From Gonocerus acuteangulatus (lineage: Eukaryota > Arthropoda > Insecta > Hemiptera > Coreidae), in contig OX328124.1 in assembly GCA_946811695.1 (NCBI GenBank), positions 92,592,176-92,656,175 on the forward strand: a stretch of DNA of 64,000 nucleotides, read 5' to 3'. The notes beneath the pieces were generated by a model, which was given only the letters and a program-made list of their open reading frames with translations, was not told the origin of the DNA and ran no database searches. Positions 34,536-45,954 of this stretch are shown piece after piece; position 1 is the first letter of the stretch, and the number at the start of each line of letters is the position of its first letter. The translations under genes and the position numbers were made by a program.

Positions 34536-35344
34536 GATAGCACAGGACTTTAACATTTAAACAAATAAATAATGGTTTTAACGAAGTATAATCATATTCT
34601 TTATCTGATCGAAACACAAATTCTTGCCCATTTTGTTGCCTCCTGACATCCTTCAAGCGGTATCCTTTAGATTGAATGTCGCTAATAAATTGGCCCCGAA
34701 AATTGTGCACAATCCAGAGCAATCATTCGGAGAGGAATTCCTTCCAAGTCGGAGACCCTGCCCTGGAGTCTGCTATAAATATCTCAGTCTAATTTCAGCC
34801 CTTGTAAAGAAGGCCTTTATTGCAAAGGCATAAATCTAATTTCCGATTGGGGTAATGTACGCCTCCGCTTTCCTCACCAATAGTAGCTGTCATTACTAAA
34901 CCTAAAGGAGCTTTTCCAAACCTTCAAAGATTACCTTCATTGCTTTTGAATATAAATTATATATTTAATAACAGCTTAGTGGAATAAATAAACACTACAT
35001 CACTTCAAGACCCCAATTTACAGAATAGCACTATTTTAGTTCGATAATTACACTGGTCTGCAAAATTTGACTTTTTGTCTGTTTTTTTTTTATTGTAATA
35101 TGTCATTTTCCTTTAATTTGAGTGTGCTGAATCAGAATATGATCTTAGTTTTCCTCCATCACGTAACAATTTTTCACAATACCTACAGTAAATAGTAACA
35201 TATACATTTTTACACTAGATTCTATTGAATTTATGTGATATTATTAAATGTAAGTTAATAAATCCATAACTGTCAACACAACACTCTTCAAAATTAACTG
35301 ATGTCTCACATCATCACTTAACATTGAACATTTGTGCAGTTTTT

Positions 35345-36060
35345 TACATTCTGCATTGAAATGAACGCTTTGTAGAGTTCCTACTATGGAAAGAATTTGA
35401 TACATCTCTTTTCAGCAACTAGCAATAATCAGCAATCATATTTATATTCCACTTTCTCTGGTGCCGTCTTTCCATTTCCTTTATGTTCTGGTGAAATCTT
35501 TTACCACGCTTACACAGCCGAGATTTCCTGGAAAAAAGTCCAAATGAGAGTGCAGGAAATGTACTTTCACACTCATACTGATGCCCAGCGTTCTAAAATA
35601 TTATTGTAATTTCCCAGAAAGTTTTTGATGGAGCTCCACGTTTCATGTTTTTTCAGTATCTGTCATCATTTCTTCAAATAAGGTATCAGAAATAAACTTT
35701 CTAATCTATAGCCCAGCAAATGCTTCCTCTTAAGTTTTGCATCAGATATTCCAGGGAATATCTTGCAGATATATTGGTAGAAGTTGCCATCCTTAGTCTA
35801 AGCCTTCACATATAATGCTCCATTAAGTAGAATTTTATGTGCAACGGTGGTAAAAAAACATTTTTGGGGCTTACAAGACACTCGCGAATTGAATTTTTCA
35901 TTCCGGGCACGAGACTGTCCCTCTGCTTCCAATTTTTTCTTGTGTAGTGATCGGATCGGGCTCTCCTATCACATTCACAGATAAAACATGACATTTTAGT
36001 GTTGCCTGATTGCTGGCCAAGTAGCATGCCAATAACTTTTAAATATCCACAAACCTGCCA
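35345..36060 (-). pseudogene. Decayed TE-type gene (PPLHIK / FHQ-I motif family)
   Basis: On the minus strand, 36027-35806 encodes SCFICECDRRARSDHY followed by a LPPLHIKFYLMEH segment. Further down, in shifted frames, come GNFYQYICKIFPGISDAKLK, FLGNYNN, and FHQNIKEMERRHQRKWNINM followed by ADYC. These match, in order, a repetitive protein family I remember as widespread in arthropod and hydrozoan genomes (a Cys-rich start, PPLHIKLG, FLGN, then a FHQD...MERR motif). It is probably encoded by a transposon whose class I cannot name. At least three frame changes and several stops; not functional. Confidence 0.6.
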
Positions 36061-36327
36061 CTTATGTTTAAATTTTACTTTTTCTGGAAGTAATTTTAAG
36101 TTATGATATGTTTCCTGAAGCTACACTTGCAAGGATTGGACTAAAAATAAGGCATATATTGTTGTCTGTTACACTGTTACTTTGTTTATTTTTGTGAAGC
36201 ACATTCCTTTCAACAATGCTAACAGTATTATTTCTTCGTTTTCTGGTTCCATTTCAGTTCCATACGCACAGAACTACATTAGGAACATCAATTAGGTATA
36301 ACTACTAATTGCGCAAAATTGGAAATT

Positions 36328-36330
<3 letters not shown>

Positions 36331-36380
<50 letters not shown>
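36331..36380. repeat. Poly(A) run, 50 bases
   Basis: Pure A tract. No duplication or retroposon body could be matched to it. Confidence 0.9.
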
Positions 36381-36384
<4 letters not shown>

Positions 36385-36934
36385 TCGAAACCCCAGAATC
36401 ATGCATGTCGGTGTCATGAATTAATATGCATTGCCGATTCCTTCCATTTAACTATCAGCCAGCAGCTAATTTCTAATTTCTTGGACTGAAGAATGGTTTC
36501 ATAAAATTGATTTAAATACTTAATATGTTATTAAATGTAGTATAAGTGATGTAAATAATAAATATACCCTATGTACTCGAAATATTAATGTAAAAGTCTA
36601 TATCATAATCACCCCATAGCGTGCTGACATTAATTCTTTCACATATCCAAAAGAATTAATTTAATGCAAATTATATTAGTTATTTATTTTACTTGTACAT
36701 CATAAAACCAAATTATATTACATCAATCTTATTTGTATATTGGTTCATTAAACATATTCAAATTTTAATAATGTATTAATATATTTTATTATTTTATTTA
36801 TGCACTTGAGGATGAAGCATTCAGTTTGTTTATACAGATTTCTGTTTTTATTGGATTTTCATTTAATTAGATGTAAATTTAATATTAATATTAGGAACAT
36901 TTATACAAACATCCTAGTATTGACCCAAAAATCT
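36381..36934. other. No feature recognised
   Basis: AT-rich DNA without recognisable content. Confidence 0.4.
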
Positions 36935-37440
36935 AATATCTAGGCGCACGGTAGTGCGCCAGGCCAAGTTCCGGCCTAAGCATACTGAGTGTATATTACA
37001 GGCGGTCTTAGAGCCAATTTTTACCCTCTCATAACTTTTAACCAGGTAAAGATAAAGTTATGAAATTTTACACAGGTATTATACTACTAGATGTAAGTAA
37101 AACTGGAAATTTTCATAATTCTACATCGAATAGTTTCTGAGATATAAGCGATCGAAAATAGGGATTTATAGGACTCACCCACTCACTCACTCACTGACTC
37201 ATCAAAATTATTAGGCACTTCCCATGATGCTAGAGACTTGAAATTTTGCATGAAGATAGATATGAAGCCGTTATTAAAGGAAAAAAAAATCGAAAAATCG
37301 CGAAAAGTTGTGTTTGACTCCGCTTCCGGGGCGGGGGCGTGCCAGTTTTGTACTTCCTTCGGAAACCCATCATTCCGTCCGAAACCCATGATGTGGGGTA
37401 TCAAATGAATTGTCTCGGTATGAAGAACCTATATTTGATG
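36935..37440 (+). repeat. Dispersed repeat R1, copy 1 (Helitron-like?)
   Basis: Starts near CTAGGCGCACGGTAGTGCG and contains ACTCACCCACTCACTCACTC and TCCTTCGGAAACCCATCATT. An inverted, diverged copy lies at 57845-58620, aligning over the TTTACAC.(A/T)GTATTA, GAATAGTTTCTGAGATAT and AAACCCATNAT.TGGG parts. CACTCA runs of this kind accompany Helitron-like repeats in arthropods; class is inference. Confidence 0.5.
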
Positions 37441-37488
37441 TTTTAAGAAACAATTAGACGCATATAGGCTCGGTAAAAATCTTATACC

Positions 37489-37735
37489 AGCTGTCTGTCT
37501 GTCTGTTTGTTCCTTATACAAATACACACCGTTTGACCGATTTTGACAAAATTTGACACACAGGTAGGCCTTGGTCCGGGGAATGCACTAGGCTAGGTAA
37601 AAAAGGTCTTTCAGCTGTCTGTCTGTATGTTTGTTCCTTATACAAATTCACACCGTTTGGCCTATTTTGACCAAACTTGGCACGCAGGTAGGTCTTGATA
37701 CGGGAGTGTCATATTACCTATGACGTTTTCTACTT
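37489..37735 (+). repeat. Two tandem units of 124 bp
   Basis: AGCTGTCTGTCTGT begins at 37489 and again at 37613. Each unit contains GTTTGTTCCTTATACAAAT, CACACCGTTTG and GGTAGG(C/T)CTTG. A third, diverged copy occupies the end of the window (63810-64000). Confidence 0.8.
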
Positions 37736-37906
37736 TTTGTTCCATCGAAATGCCATCATTCCTTCTGAAACCCATCATGTTGGGTATCAAATGAATCGTC
37801 TTGGTAAGGAGAACCTATATTTGATGTTTTAAAAAACATTTCGACGCATCTTAACAAAAACAGTTGTGACTTCTTTCTTAAATGTAGTAAATAAAGTCGT
37901 AGGGGT

Positions 37907-38180
37907 TCACTGCATAATATACTTCAAAGCAGATACTAAGTTTTTCAAAGTCGAGCCATCTAAATTACAAAGTTTAGGATCACAAACCCAAAATGGATCG
38001 TCTTTGTTCTTATATTTTTCTTGAAGGCCTTCTGCACTTTCCCTATTGTGATCTTTATCCTCGGGATAAGGTTCCCGTGTTTTACAGTGTAATAGTTTAG
38101 TTAAGAGAGCAATCAATTTGTCCTCTAGAGTAATGTCATCTGGAAGAGCTTCTAACTTTTCTAGTCTAGTGATTAGATGT
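37907..38180 (-). pseudogene. Unrecognised ~90-residue coding fragment
   Basis: The minus frame runs from after a TAA near 38185 to TGA at 37907. The translation looks like real protein: helical and charged (ITRLEKLEALPDDITLEDKL), then a Cys-containing end (DPFWVCDPKLCNLDGSTLKN). No family recognised. It lies between a dispersed repeat and a fold-back element, so it may belong to a transposon. Start not visible. Confidence 0.35.
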
Positions 38181-38325
38181 ATGTAGGTTGATTATTGGTA
38201 TCAAATATCAAGCAGTAAAGAGAACCTTATGCAGAATCCAAAGATCCTGGTTTTATATGAAGTACAAAAGCCAGTAGGTATGCGGCAACTTAATTCTATT
38301 TAATACTTAGAAAAAAGTAATGAGG

Positions 38326-38902
38326 TCCCCAAAAAAAACATAAATGTGAAATAGAGGCCAAATTCCTGCCCCCACAAAGAAACACTCCCTTCCTCAAAAA
38401 TATCCCCTCCTAAAACCCCCCAAAAACGCCGTACCATTCTACACTCCAAAAAAGTAGTATGAGTTGGTGTATTAATTCAACCAAAAATATGTGCCAATAC
38501 AAGAGATGATATAAGAAAGAAATGTCCAAGTTCATGGACACTTCAACTGACCTTTAAAAACAACAATAAAAATACTTATATCCAATTACTAAAATATCAC
38601 TTTCCTCAACCAGGTATATTCTTAAACTTGGCAATGTTTAGTTTTTCTCTAAAGATAATTTCGGCACAAAAAAAACATTGCCAAGTAATGAACTTGGACA
38701 TTTCTTTCTTGCATCATCTCTTGTATTGGCAAATATTTTTGGTTGAATTAATACACCAACTCATACTACTTTTTTGGAGTGTAGAATGGTAAGGCGTTTT
38801 GGGGGGGGGGGTTTAGGAGGGGATATTTTTGAGGAAGGGAGTGTTTCTTTGTGGGGACAGGAACTTGGCCTCTATTTCACATTTATGCTTTTTTTGGGGG
38901 GA
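38326..38902. mobile_element. Fold-back element, ~200-bp arms
   Basis: Left arm 38326-38550 and right arm 38690-38902 are close inverted copies: TCCCC.AAAAAAA..CATAAAT at the ends, then GTGAAATAGAGGCCAA, CCTCCTAAA.CCCCCCAAAA and GTAGTATGAGTTGGTGTATT. The central ~140 bp is unpaired. No coding capacity. Confidence 0.8.
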
Positions 38903-39330
38903 TTGAACTTACGCCATGTATAAGTGGACGTTAACATTTATATAAAATATACAAATAAAACAATTATTTGTGCCAAGCTCCTCTTATGTAGTAATAAATA
39001 ATACTATATAATAAATGAATTTATATTATTTAAGTAAACCCACCGAAATCCTGCCACTTAACCCTTGCCCTCAGACGATCGATCTATTTGTCTTTCGATG
39101 TCCGTTATAGATTTATTTCTTCCTCAAAAATACTAAATTCGTCATTTGATACTCGGCAAACGACAAGCTTGGAAACCACATTACTCAGAAGAGACACGAA
39201 CTCAACCTACGTTCACTACAATTACTTGACCGATGAGCAGACCTTACATTTAATAAAAAATGCCTCATTTAGATGATTATACTCAGACCAATTGGGCTTA
39301 TGTCATGTAGCTCTGGAGATGTCATATAGC
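38903..39330. other. No feature recognised
   Basis: AT-rich; a 62-residue chance frame at 39088-39276. Confidence 0.4.
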
Positions 39331-40206
39331 CAGTGTTGGGCAAAACTAACTTTAGTTTACTAAACTAACGTTAAATCATTTTAACTAAAACTTAACTCAC
39401 GTTATATTATTTTTTTTTATATTATTATTTTTTGTTATTGTTGTATCTACAATTTGGCCATTAGCGCCGGGCTATCTACAGGCCACCCTTTTATAATGCC
39501 AACAGCACGTGACCGGTCACCCATTCAGGTACTGACCACGCCCGACGTTGCTTAACTTCGGTGATCTACGGGAACCGGTGTATTCAACGTGGCTATGGCC
39601 GTTGGCACGTTATATTATTAGTTTTAGTTTTGTTTTATATTTGTAAAATTATTATTCATGTGTTGGAGAATTTTCTTAGTAAATAGTTGATTTGAGTTTT
39701 AGTATCCGCTTTTAATATGGCAATTAGTTTAATTTAAACAAAGGTGACCTTAATTTAAGATTTTAGGTTTTAATTCACTAATTAGTTTATTGCATACTTC
39801 GATTCAGAAGAAGGTTAAAAAAATAAGTATGTATTTACTGTTGTTTAGATTAAGAGTGTTTATTTGTGAACTATAATGGGGGAAAAATGAGGTTACAACT
39901 TACAACTACGACTTCAGCCTATTTAAAACCAAATTAAAACAATTTCTATTAGTTTTAATAATTTACTTAATTATCAAAAAAACATATGATTTATGTAAAA
40001 ATAAACTAAACTAAAAACTTTAATTCGGTTTTTAATCAATTCCCAATGATTTAGTTTTAGTTTTAATTAAACTAATATCCATTAGGTAATTTAATTTTAA
40101 TTTTAGTTTTTTTTTTAGGTTGCAATTTTTAGTTTAGATTTAGTTTATTCTAAAAAGTGAATGTACTTTTAATATTAAATTTAGTTTTTAGTTTTGCCCA
40201 ACATTG
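39331..40206. mobile_element. Non-autonomous hAT element with a 5S SINE inside
   Basis: Ends CAGTGTTGGGCAAAACTAAC and, inverted, CAATGTTGGGCAAAACTAAA. 8-bp duplication CATATAGC / CATACAGC (39323-39330, 40207-40214), one mismatch. The interior is AT-rich, with many TTAGTTT repeats. A different family from the hAT at 15496, despite similar terminal bases. Confidence 0.85.
39412..39605 (-). mobile_element. 5S rRNA-derived SINE (SINE3-type)
   Basis: Perfect 14-bp duplication CACGTTATATTATT (39398-39411, 39606-39619). On the minus strand, 39605-39497 is a 5S rRNA: GCCAACGGCCATAGCCACGT at the start, the Pol III A box AGTTAAGCAACGTCGGG, the C box GAATGGGTGACC and closing GTTGGCA. It is ~109 nt because about 10 nt near the 3' helix are missing. 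A ~75-bp tail follows with CGGCGCTAATGGCCAAATTG, the same tail as tRNA-headed SINE-1. It is nested in a hAT element. Confidence 0.93.
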
Positions 40207-40554
40207 CATACAGCCCTCCAACTCCTACAAAATTCAATCATTAATGTACATTTTCTGAAGGTGATAGAAACGATGTTCAATCACCAGAGCCCTAACTGCT
40301 CCTCTGATTACTTTTGCTCTTAGTTATTTTTTAGGCTAGAATTTTCAACTTTAAGGTTTTTAAATATATTAAACATTTTTCAAATACACAATGTGGTTTC
40401 TAACTAATGGTCAGCATTAAGTTAAATCCAAATTCAAAATAAATAAAAGAAGTCATCACAAACATTATGGTCTTCGGGTTTTGGCCGTGTCATCATTGAC
40501 CATTTGATGTGAGTTAGTGATGTGTGGCTATTTCTGGGTCGAGAAAGTAGAATT

Positions 40555-40860
40555 TATTCTCGTCTGTTATGTCCACTCCTGAGTTGAATTTTTAATTGTA
40601 TGATATTTATTGTTAGTTACTTGGTTCATGCTGTCCTGCCAATAATTTATAATATTTTGTTTAATTGCACTATTCAAGTCATTGACGGTGTGTGGTTGAT
40701 GGGTTAAGCTCGTGTTGTCTTGTACAAAGTATTGCACGTGAGTATGCGAGGGAGCTTTTCCCCAAACCTTTCTGGCCTGGCAGCCAATTCATTGTAATCT
40801 GCTTCTTATGCGAGTGAATATTTTTGTAAATGTCTATTACTACTGGATGCGAGGAGTATG
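40555..40860 (-). pseudogene. LINE family L RNase H remnant
   Basis: Aligns with 16340-16660 in the same orientation (CTCGTCTGTT.TGTC near the start, CTGTC.TGCCAATAATTTA, GAGGGAGCTTTT, CTGGCAGCCA). More diverged, with no open frame. Confidence 0.7.
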
Positions 40861-41520
40861 TAAAATGTCTATTTCCTGTATGTGCGGAGTACGTTCATTT
40901 AATAGATTGTTGACTAAACTAAAAGTATTCAAAACCAAAAACACTCTCTGAGAAAATATGTCTTGGGAAAAGATGTCAGAATCTATCACCTGGGCCTTTT
41001 TAATTTGATAACACAAACTTATTACTTTAAATTTATTTTATTTATTAAATCCTTTAGTGGAAATCACTGATTGAGTGGCTTTAGGTTGGAAATTTTCAAT
41101 TTGGCGCCTGCGTTATTGGAATAGTTTTAAACATTCCCGCTAGATGCCGAGAGGTAGTGAAAAATAGACTGAGGCATCTGTAGCTCGTCTTTGTCTGAGA
41201 AACCAAAAACCCGCAACATATATAACTATGGCTGCACCTACATTGGACCCGTATTTCGCCCGGTCCGATCCGATCCGATTTCGTTTGATCGACAACGGCC
41301 AACAGCGGCTGACGTGAGTGCCTACATTGGTCTCGACCCGATCCGATTTGATTAAGTCACAGCTCGTCAGTAAAGACCTCGTAGTGAAGTGAAAATGAGT
41401 GATTAAGTTAATAAATACCACCTAATAAGCATAGAAACCTTCGATTAGGTTGAATGTTGGTAAGAGGTAAGAGAAGTATTGGTATACATATTTTAAAATT
41501 ATTTATAAGAAAGGCAACTA

Positions 41521-41605
41521 GAAGGTCATAAGCATTGGAAGGTTATAAATATTAGAAGATTGTAAATATTGGAAGGTCATAGACGTTGGGTGGTTATAAA
41601 CATTT
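41521..41605 (+). repeat. Minisatellite, 5 x 17 bp
   Basis: Five contiguous 17-mers of the form GAAGGTTATAAATATTG with 2-5 changes each. Confidence 0.75.
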
Positions 41606-41759
41606 TTCCACGAAATTTAATAAACAAGGGAAAGTAAAAACAAAAATGTGAATTGACAAAGTTGTTCTAAATGTTATTTTCTTTGATATAAAAAAACAAT
41701 GCATTGAAATCGGTTAAGATTTAGAACCTGTAGAGTTTTTTGAAACACTATATGTGGGG

Positions 41760-41920
41760 GGGTCTCCCGTAGTCTAGTGGCTAGCGCGCTGGATTCATAA
41801 GCGGGAGATGGTGGGTTCGATTCCCACCTCCGGCAGGGATTTTCTCATCTCAAGGCTCGCTGGGAAAATTCCTCGCTGCACCCTGGATGTCGGCGCTAAT
41901 GACCAAGAAGTAGATGCGCC

Positions 41921-41977
<57 letters not shown>
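41760..41977 (+). mobile_element. SINE-1, second copy
   Basis: 12-bp duplication CTATATGTGGGG (41748-41759, 41978-41989). A box TAGTCTAGTGGCTA, B box GGTTCGATTCC, then the tail hairpin CGGCGC (41891-41896) with GCGCCG (41916-41921) and a 54-base A tail. Nearly identical to 20354-20557. Confidence 0.95.
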
Positions 41978-41979
<2 letters not shown>

Positions 41980-42167
41980 ATATGTGGGGTGGCGCCATTT
42001 TGCTCTGTTGTTCCGAAATCGGTCTAGAAACAAAAACCTATATTGGACCGGATTGGATCGGGGCGGGACCAATGTAGGCACCATCATTGAGATGCATGTG
42101 TTTGTTTTTCTTCCGACAGTCGGTGGCTATTGGATCGGATCGGAACGGGTCCAGAGTAGGTGCACCC

Positions 42168-43759
42168 TATAGGGAGGGGAAGGAACCCGCAACATACCTA
42201 AATATGTTGCGGGTTGGCTATTCTGCATACCCCTCAATGAACCCGCTAAAAAATCGTAAGTAAGATTTTTTTATTGTTCAAGCTGTCTTATTTATTTAAA
42301 TAGGCCTGCTATTGTAATAAAACAGGCAATATACAAATTTTAGAATCAACAGAGAATTTGGTCCGTTAAAGAGTTAAGCAATGTTGTTTTTTTTTTGGAA
42401 GAAATAGTATTGTTTTCATCATATATTGAATTACTACTAATTGAATTTCTCTGCGTGGATTCACTTTTATTAAAACGTGGTGGATATTAGTCAAAGAAAC
42501 GACTTGAGAATAGATCAAGAGAAGAAAGGGGAACTGAAATAATTTCCATTTTGAGCTGAAGTTGTCCTATTAATCGGGTTTATGAAAGAGAACGGCGTCA
42601 GAGGGAGTATTAATTTGTCCGAGATGGAAAATAAGTGTGAAATTGCAGTACAAAAGGGTAAAAGTTCCCCTTCTTCGCATTAAAAGGACAAGTTTACGAT
42701 CCGCCAAATCTCCTTAATGGCGGATCTATAAAAATCTCCAGTAGTTAAAGGGTTAATTGCGCCCGTACGTTACACCCTCTGTCTTGTCCTCCACCTCGTT
42801 TATAACTAACTCTAATAAAAATAAATAATTATTTCTCGTTAATGCGTCCGTTACAAACTACACGCTATTTTATCTCGAAACTCATTATTTTCTCTTGAAA
42901 TTGTTTTGAAACTATTGATCTCGCGTTCTATTTTTATTGACTCGTTAAGTATATTTTGAAGGGAAATTAGGAATGGCTGGGAGTCAATACATGTAATGGA
43001 ACAATTTTTTCTGCGAATAATATTTTCTAAACACCAGAAATAAAATATTTATTCAATAAATAACAGGTGCTTCCCAAATTAATTTGGTTATTATACACAC
43101 AGCCTGCTAATTATTCTTTGAAAAATTTATTTAATAAATTTTGAAAATGTTTGTTGCCTTTTTTTTCTCTGTCAATGGCCTCTGCCTGCACTGGATCTTT
43201 GGTCCCATAAATGATTGTCATGGCATTGGTAGGGTTTTGATTGAAGAAGAGCGACATTTTTGTGTCTAACGTTACGCTGATTTCAGTGCGAACATTAGTT
43301 AGAAACTAAAATCCAACAGAAAATACGAGATTATTATAGTCTCTCTATTAATGCTACGTAAAATTAAATTTCTTGAATTAAATTATTGATATTTTAGGTA
43401 GGTATTGAAATATTTAGCGTATGTTAAGGCAATGTTTACAAAGTAACTGGAGGGTATTTCCTTCGTGCTTGTAGATAACTCTCTTTTGAAATCCCAAGAC
43501 TCAATCATGCAGACCAGAAGAGAAATGTCGACGTTTATTAAGCCGCAAGCTAAGAAAAAAAAACCGGTCGATCAAAGTTTGTATTTGTTGTATACAAGGC
43601 GTTTAAAATTCGATTGACACCGAACTTTTCCCCAACATTTTTGGAATTTACAAATGAAACTTGTTGGCACTTAACGTGGTCTAATGAAATTTGATTTGAC
43701 CTAAGGCGGTACATCTCAACATTCACCACCCTTAGGAATGTTCAATGAAAAGGGATTAT
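42168..43759. other. No gene recognised
   Basis: Contains AAAGGGTTAATT at 42746, which looks like a lone piggyBac-type end, and a GCAACATAcctaaatATGTTGC hairpin at 42188-42210. Otherwise nothing recognised. Confidence 0.4.
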
Positions 43760-44044
43760 TTTTATGACGGATTATTGTAGAGAATCGAATTCTATGATGA
43801 TTTTAAATCTGTAATTTTGACTGGGCTTCGTATTGGACAGTGCCATCTAACCCATTCTTACTTAATGGAAAACAAGCGGAGACCAACTTGTGCAAGTTGT
43901 AATGAGACTTTGCCTGTTAGACACATACCTGTACTGACAGATTGTAGACTTCCAAGTGACTTAGACATTCCTCATGACTTACTGACTGAAGGTAGTCCAT
44001 ACATTGACGCAATACTTAAACATTTTAAGACGCTGAACATATAA
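43760..44044 (+). pseudogene. LINE ORF2 C-terminus
   Basis: The open frame ending at TAA 44042-44044 encodes ILTGLRIGQCHLTHSYLMEN followed by a Cys-X2-Cys...His...Cys region (CASCNETLP, then VLTDC), the usual end of the RNase H region of I/Jockey-like LINEs. Intact at the C-terminus but truncated upstream. T-rich 3' DNA follows with no clear A tail. Confidence 0.75.
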
Positions 44045-44377
44045 AAAAAATATAAACATTTATTCAACCTGTAATTACACACTTTTTATTTTATTTTATT
44101 GTATTTTAATGTTCTCTTTTTTCATATATTTTAATGTTTCCACTTTTTTTTTGTTTTTCCCACTTTATTTTTATTTTTTATGCATGAATATGCATGAATG
44201 CTTAATTAGGCATGAGTGTTTACATATGTAAATATATATATACATTCAGGCAGGCATTACCTGAAAGAAATATGTATGTGTGGATATTTTTTTTTTGTTT
44301 TGCTTTTTGTTCTTGACAGGACAGAGATTTTCCAGATCGTGAGCTAATCACTCAAGTTGCGAAGCTCACAATGCGAT

Positions 44378-44387
44378 AATATATATG

Positions 44388-44478
<91 letters not shown>

Positions 44479-44602
44479 TGAACCACCGTTATTTCCATGC
44501 TCTATGGGTATTGAAATATGAAGTCCGTACGTATATGATTGTGTTATAAGCAGTCGGCTTATAAGCAGGTTTCCTCCCTATGGAGGTTGAGAGAAAACCC
44601 GA
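44378..44602 (+). mobile_element. HINE-B 3' end with TA microsatellite
   Basis: TA repeat 44378-44473, then TTTGAACCACCGTTATTTCC, GGCTTATAAGC and TTTCCTCCCTATGGAGG, ending near CCCGATAAAA. The hairpin is degraded and the CTAA end mutated. Confidence 0.6.
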
Positions 44603-45024
44603 TAAAAACGTTTTAGGTGAGAATATGTTCGCCTTTAGGCTATGAATTGAACTTCCAATCCATTTGACATGAAGATTGTCCATGAAGCGACGATAGGCGT
44701 AATAGGAACGGAGGAAGGGCAGGCCTTTATTAACTATTGGATTTGACACAGGTTTACCTGAACTAAACTTAAATTGGCTTGCTAAAGCTGCCGGGTTTGT
44801 GGTTGATTAAGAGGCTACCAATCAAAGTTGGCAATAACTACGCCTCCAATGAACTGTTGGTAAACTTCATCTAATAGGCTCCTATTCAGTTCCACCTTTA
44901 CAACTTCTTGAACCTTCCCCAGTTCCGTATAAGTTCTGTGAGCCTAGTGTGAGTTGGGATCCATAAACGGGATGATCGAATTAACTTTTCGTTTAACATT
45001 AGATCAGGTTTCGTGGATCTTTTT

Positions 45025-45954
45025 TTAACCCTTGATTGACACTGTCATTTACATTTACGTTAATGACACCGTGGGGTAAATTTTGCCCCTTACTTTGGAA
45101 AATGTTAAAATAAATAAATTTCAATTTTTTCTTTTGCTTTTTTGTACAACAACATTGTATAAAACAGAAACATCAAAAAATAAATTCAAACAGGAAAAAA
45201 TCTGCAAAATATTTATTAAAAAATTACAAAATAGCTATAAAATCCTAATACTCAATATTGTTCATACACCAAATAATTACCCCAAAAAATATATTACTAA
45301 ACTGAAAATATTCTTTATGAACAATAAACTAGAATGATCAAAAGCCATGAAAATAGGAAAATACAATGTTCAGTCCAATTGAGACTCGTTAACATTTAAT
45401 ATATTTTGGTTATCGTTGATCGCGGCACATCGCTCTTCTACACACAGAGTATAGCGTTTTCGTCTTCCTGTCATCCTTACTGTCGCAAAATGAACATCTC
45501 TCGGGTCTGTCCAAGGTAACGAAAGATGTTGAAGGTCCATCAGGACTTGATTTATCTTCCGAAACAACAAGCATGAGTGTCTTCAGTGGTTTTGGTATGT
45601 TGTCCAGTTAGGCACTAACCTCCACCTGAGTTTTCACCAGTTGGTAGCCCAAATCAAAGAGAAAATCTTTTCTGGGTAGTTTTCAGGCCATTTTGCCACT
45701 AGAAAAGCCGTATTATAAAAATGATTGACCTTGTGAGGATTTATAAGATGAGCGAAAAAATTAGTCGTTTACAACACCTTCTCATGCAGCGATTAGCAAA
45801 CAGGTGGCTTTGTTTACATTAGATCATACCAGATAATGCACTTTCGATTATTTAGGAAGAAGGAGGGAGTCTCTGTGATTTGCAGAAATTAAGAAACACG
45901 CCATAGAACAATGTGTGGGATATTTTTCACCCCACGGTGTCAATCCAGGGTTAA
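45025..45954 (-). mobile_element. piggyBac-derived element, second copy, 930 bp
   Basis: TTAA at 45025-45028 and 45951-45954, ends CCCTTGATTGACAC and CCCTGGATTGACACCGTG. Collinear with 17836-18780 throughout. The minus strand retains the same transposase debris (VRMTGRRKRYTLCVE at about 45420-45480). Confidence 0.85.

Larger units (their letters stand above)
41230..42167. mobile_element. Palindromic element with CCGATCC arms, holding SINE-1
   Basis: Inverted arms of ~130 bp: left GGCTGCACCTACATTGGACC, then CCGATCCGATCCGAT and GTGCCTACATTGGTC; right GACCAATGTAGGCAC, then ATCGGATCGGAACGGGTCC and AGTAGGTGCACCC. SINE-1 lies in its interior. The direct repeat AACCCGCAACATA flanks it (41210 and 42186). 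Confidence 0.65.

Noticed and set aside
39497..39605. Functional 5S rRNA gene
   Set aside because: About 10 nt of the 3' part are missing, a SINE tail follows, and a 14-bp duplication flanks it.
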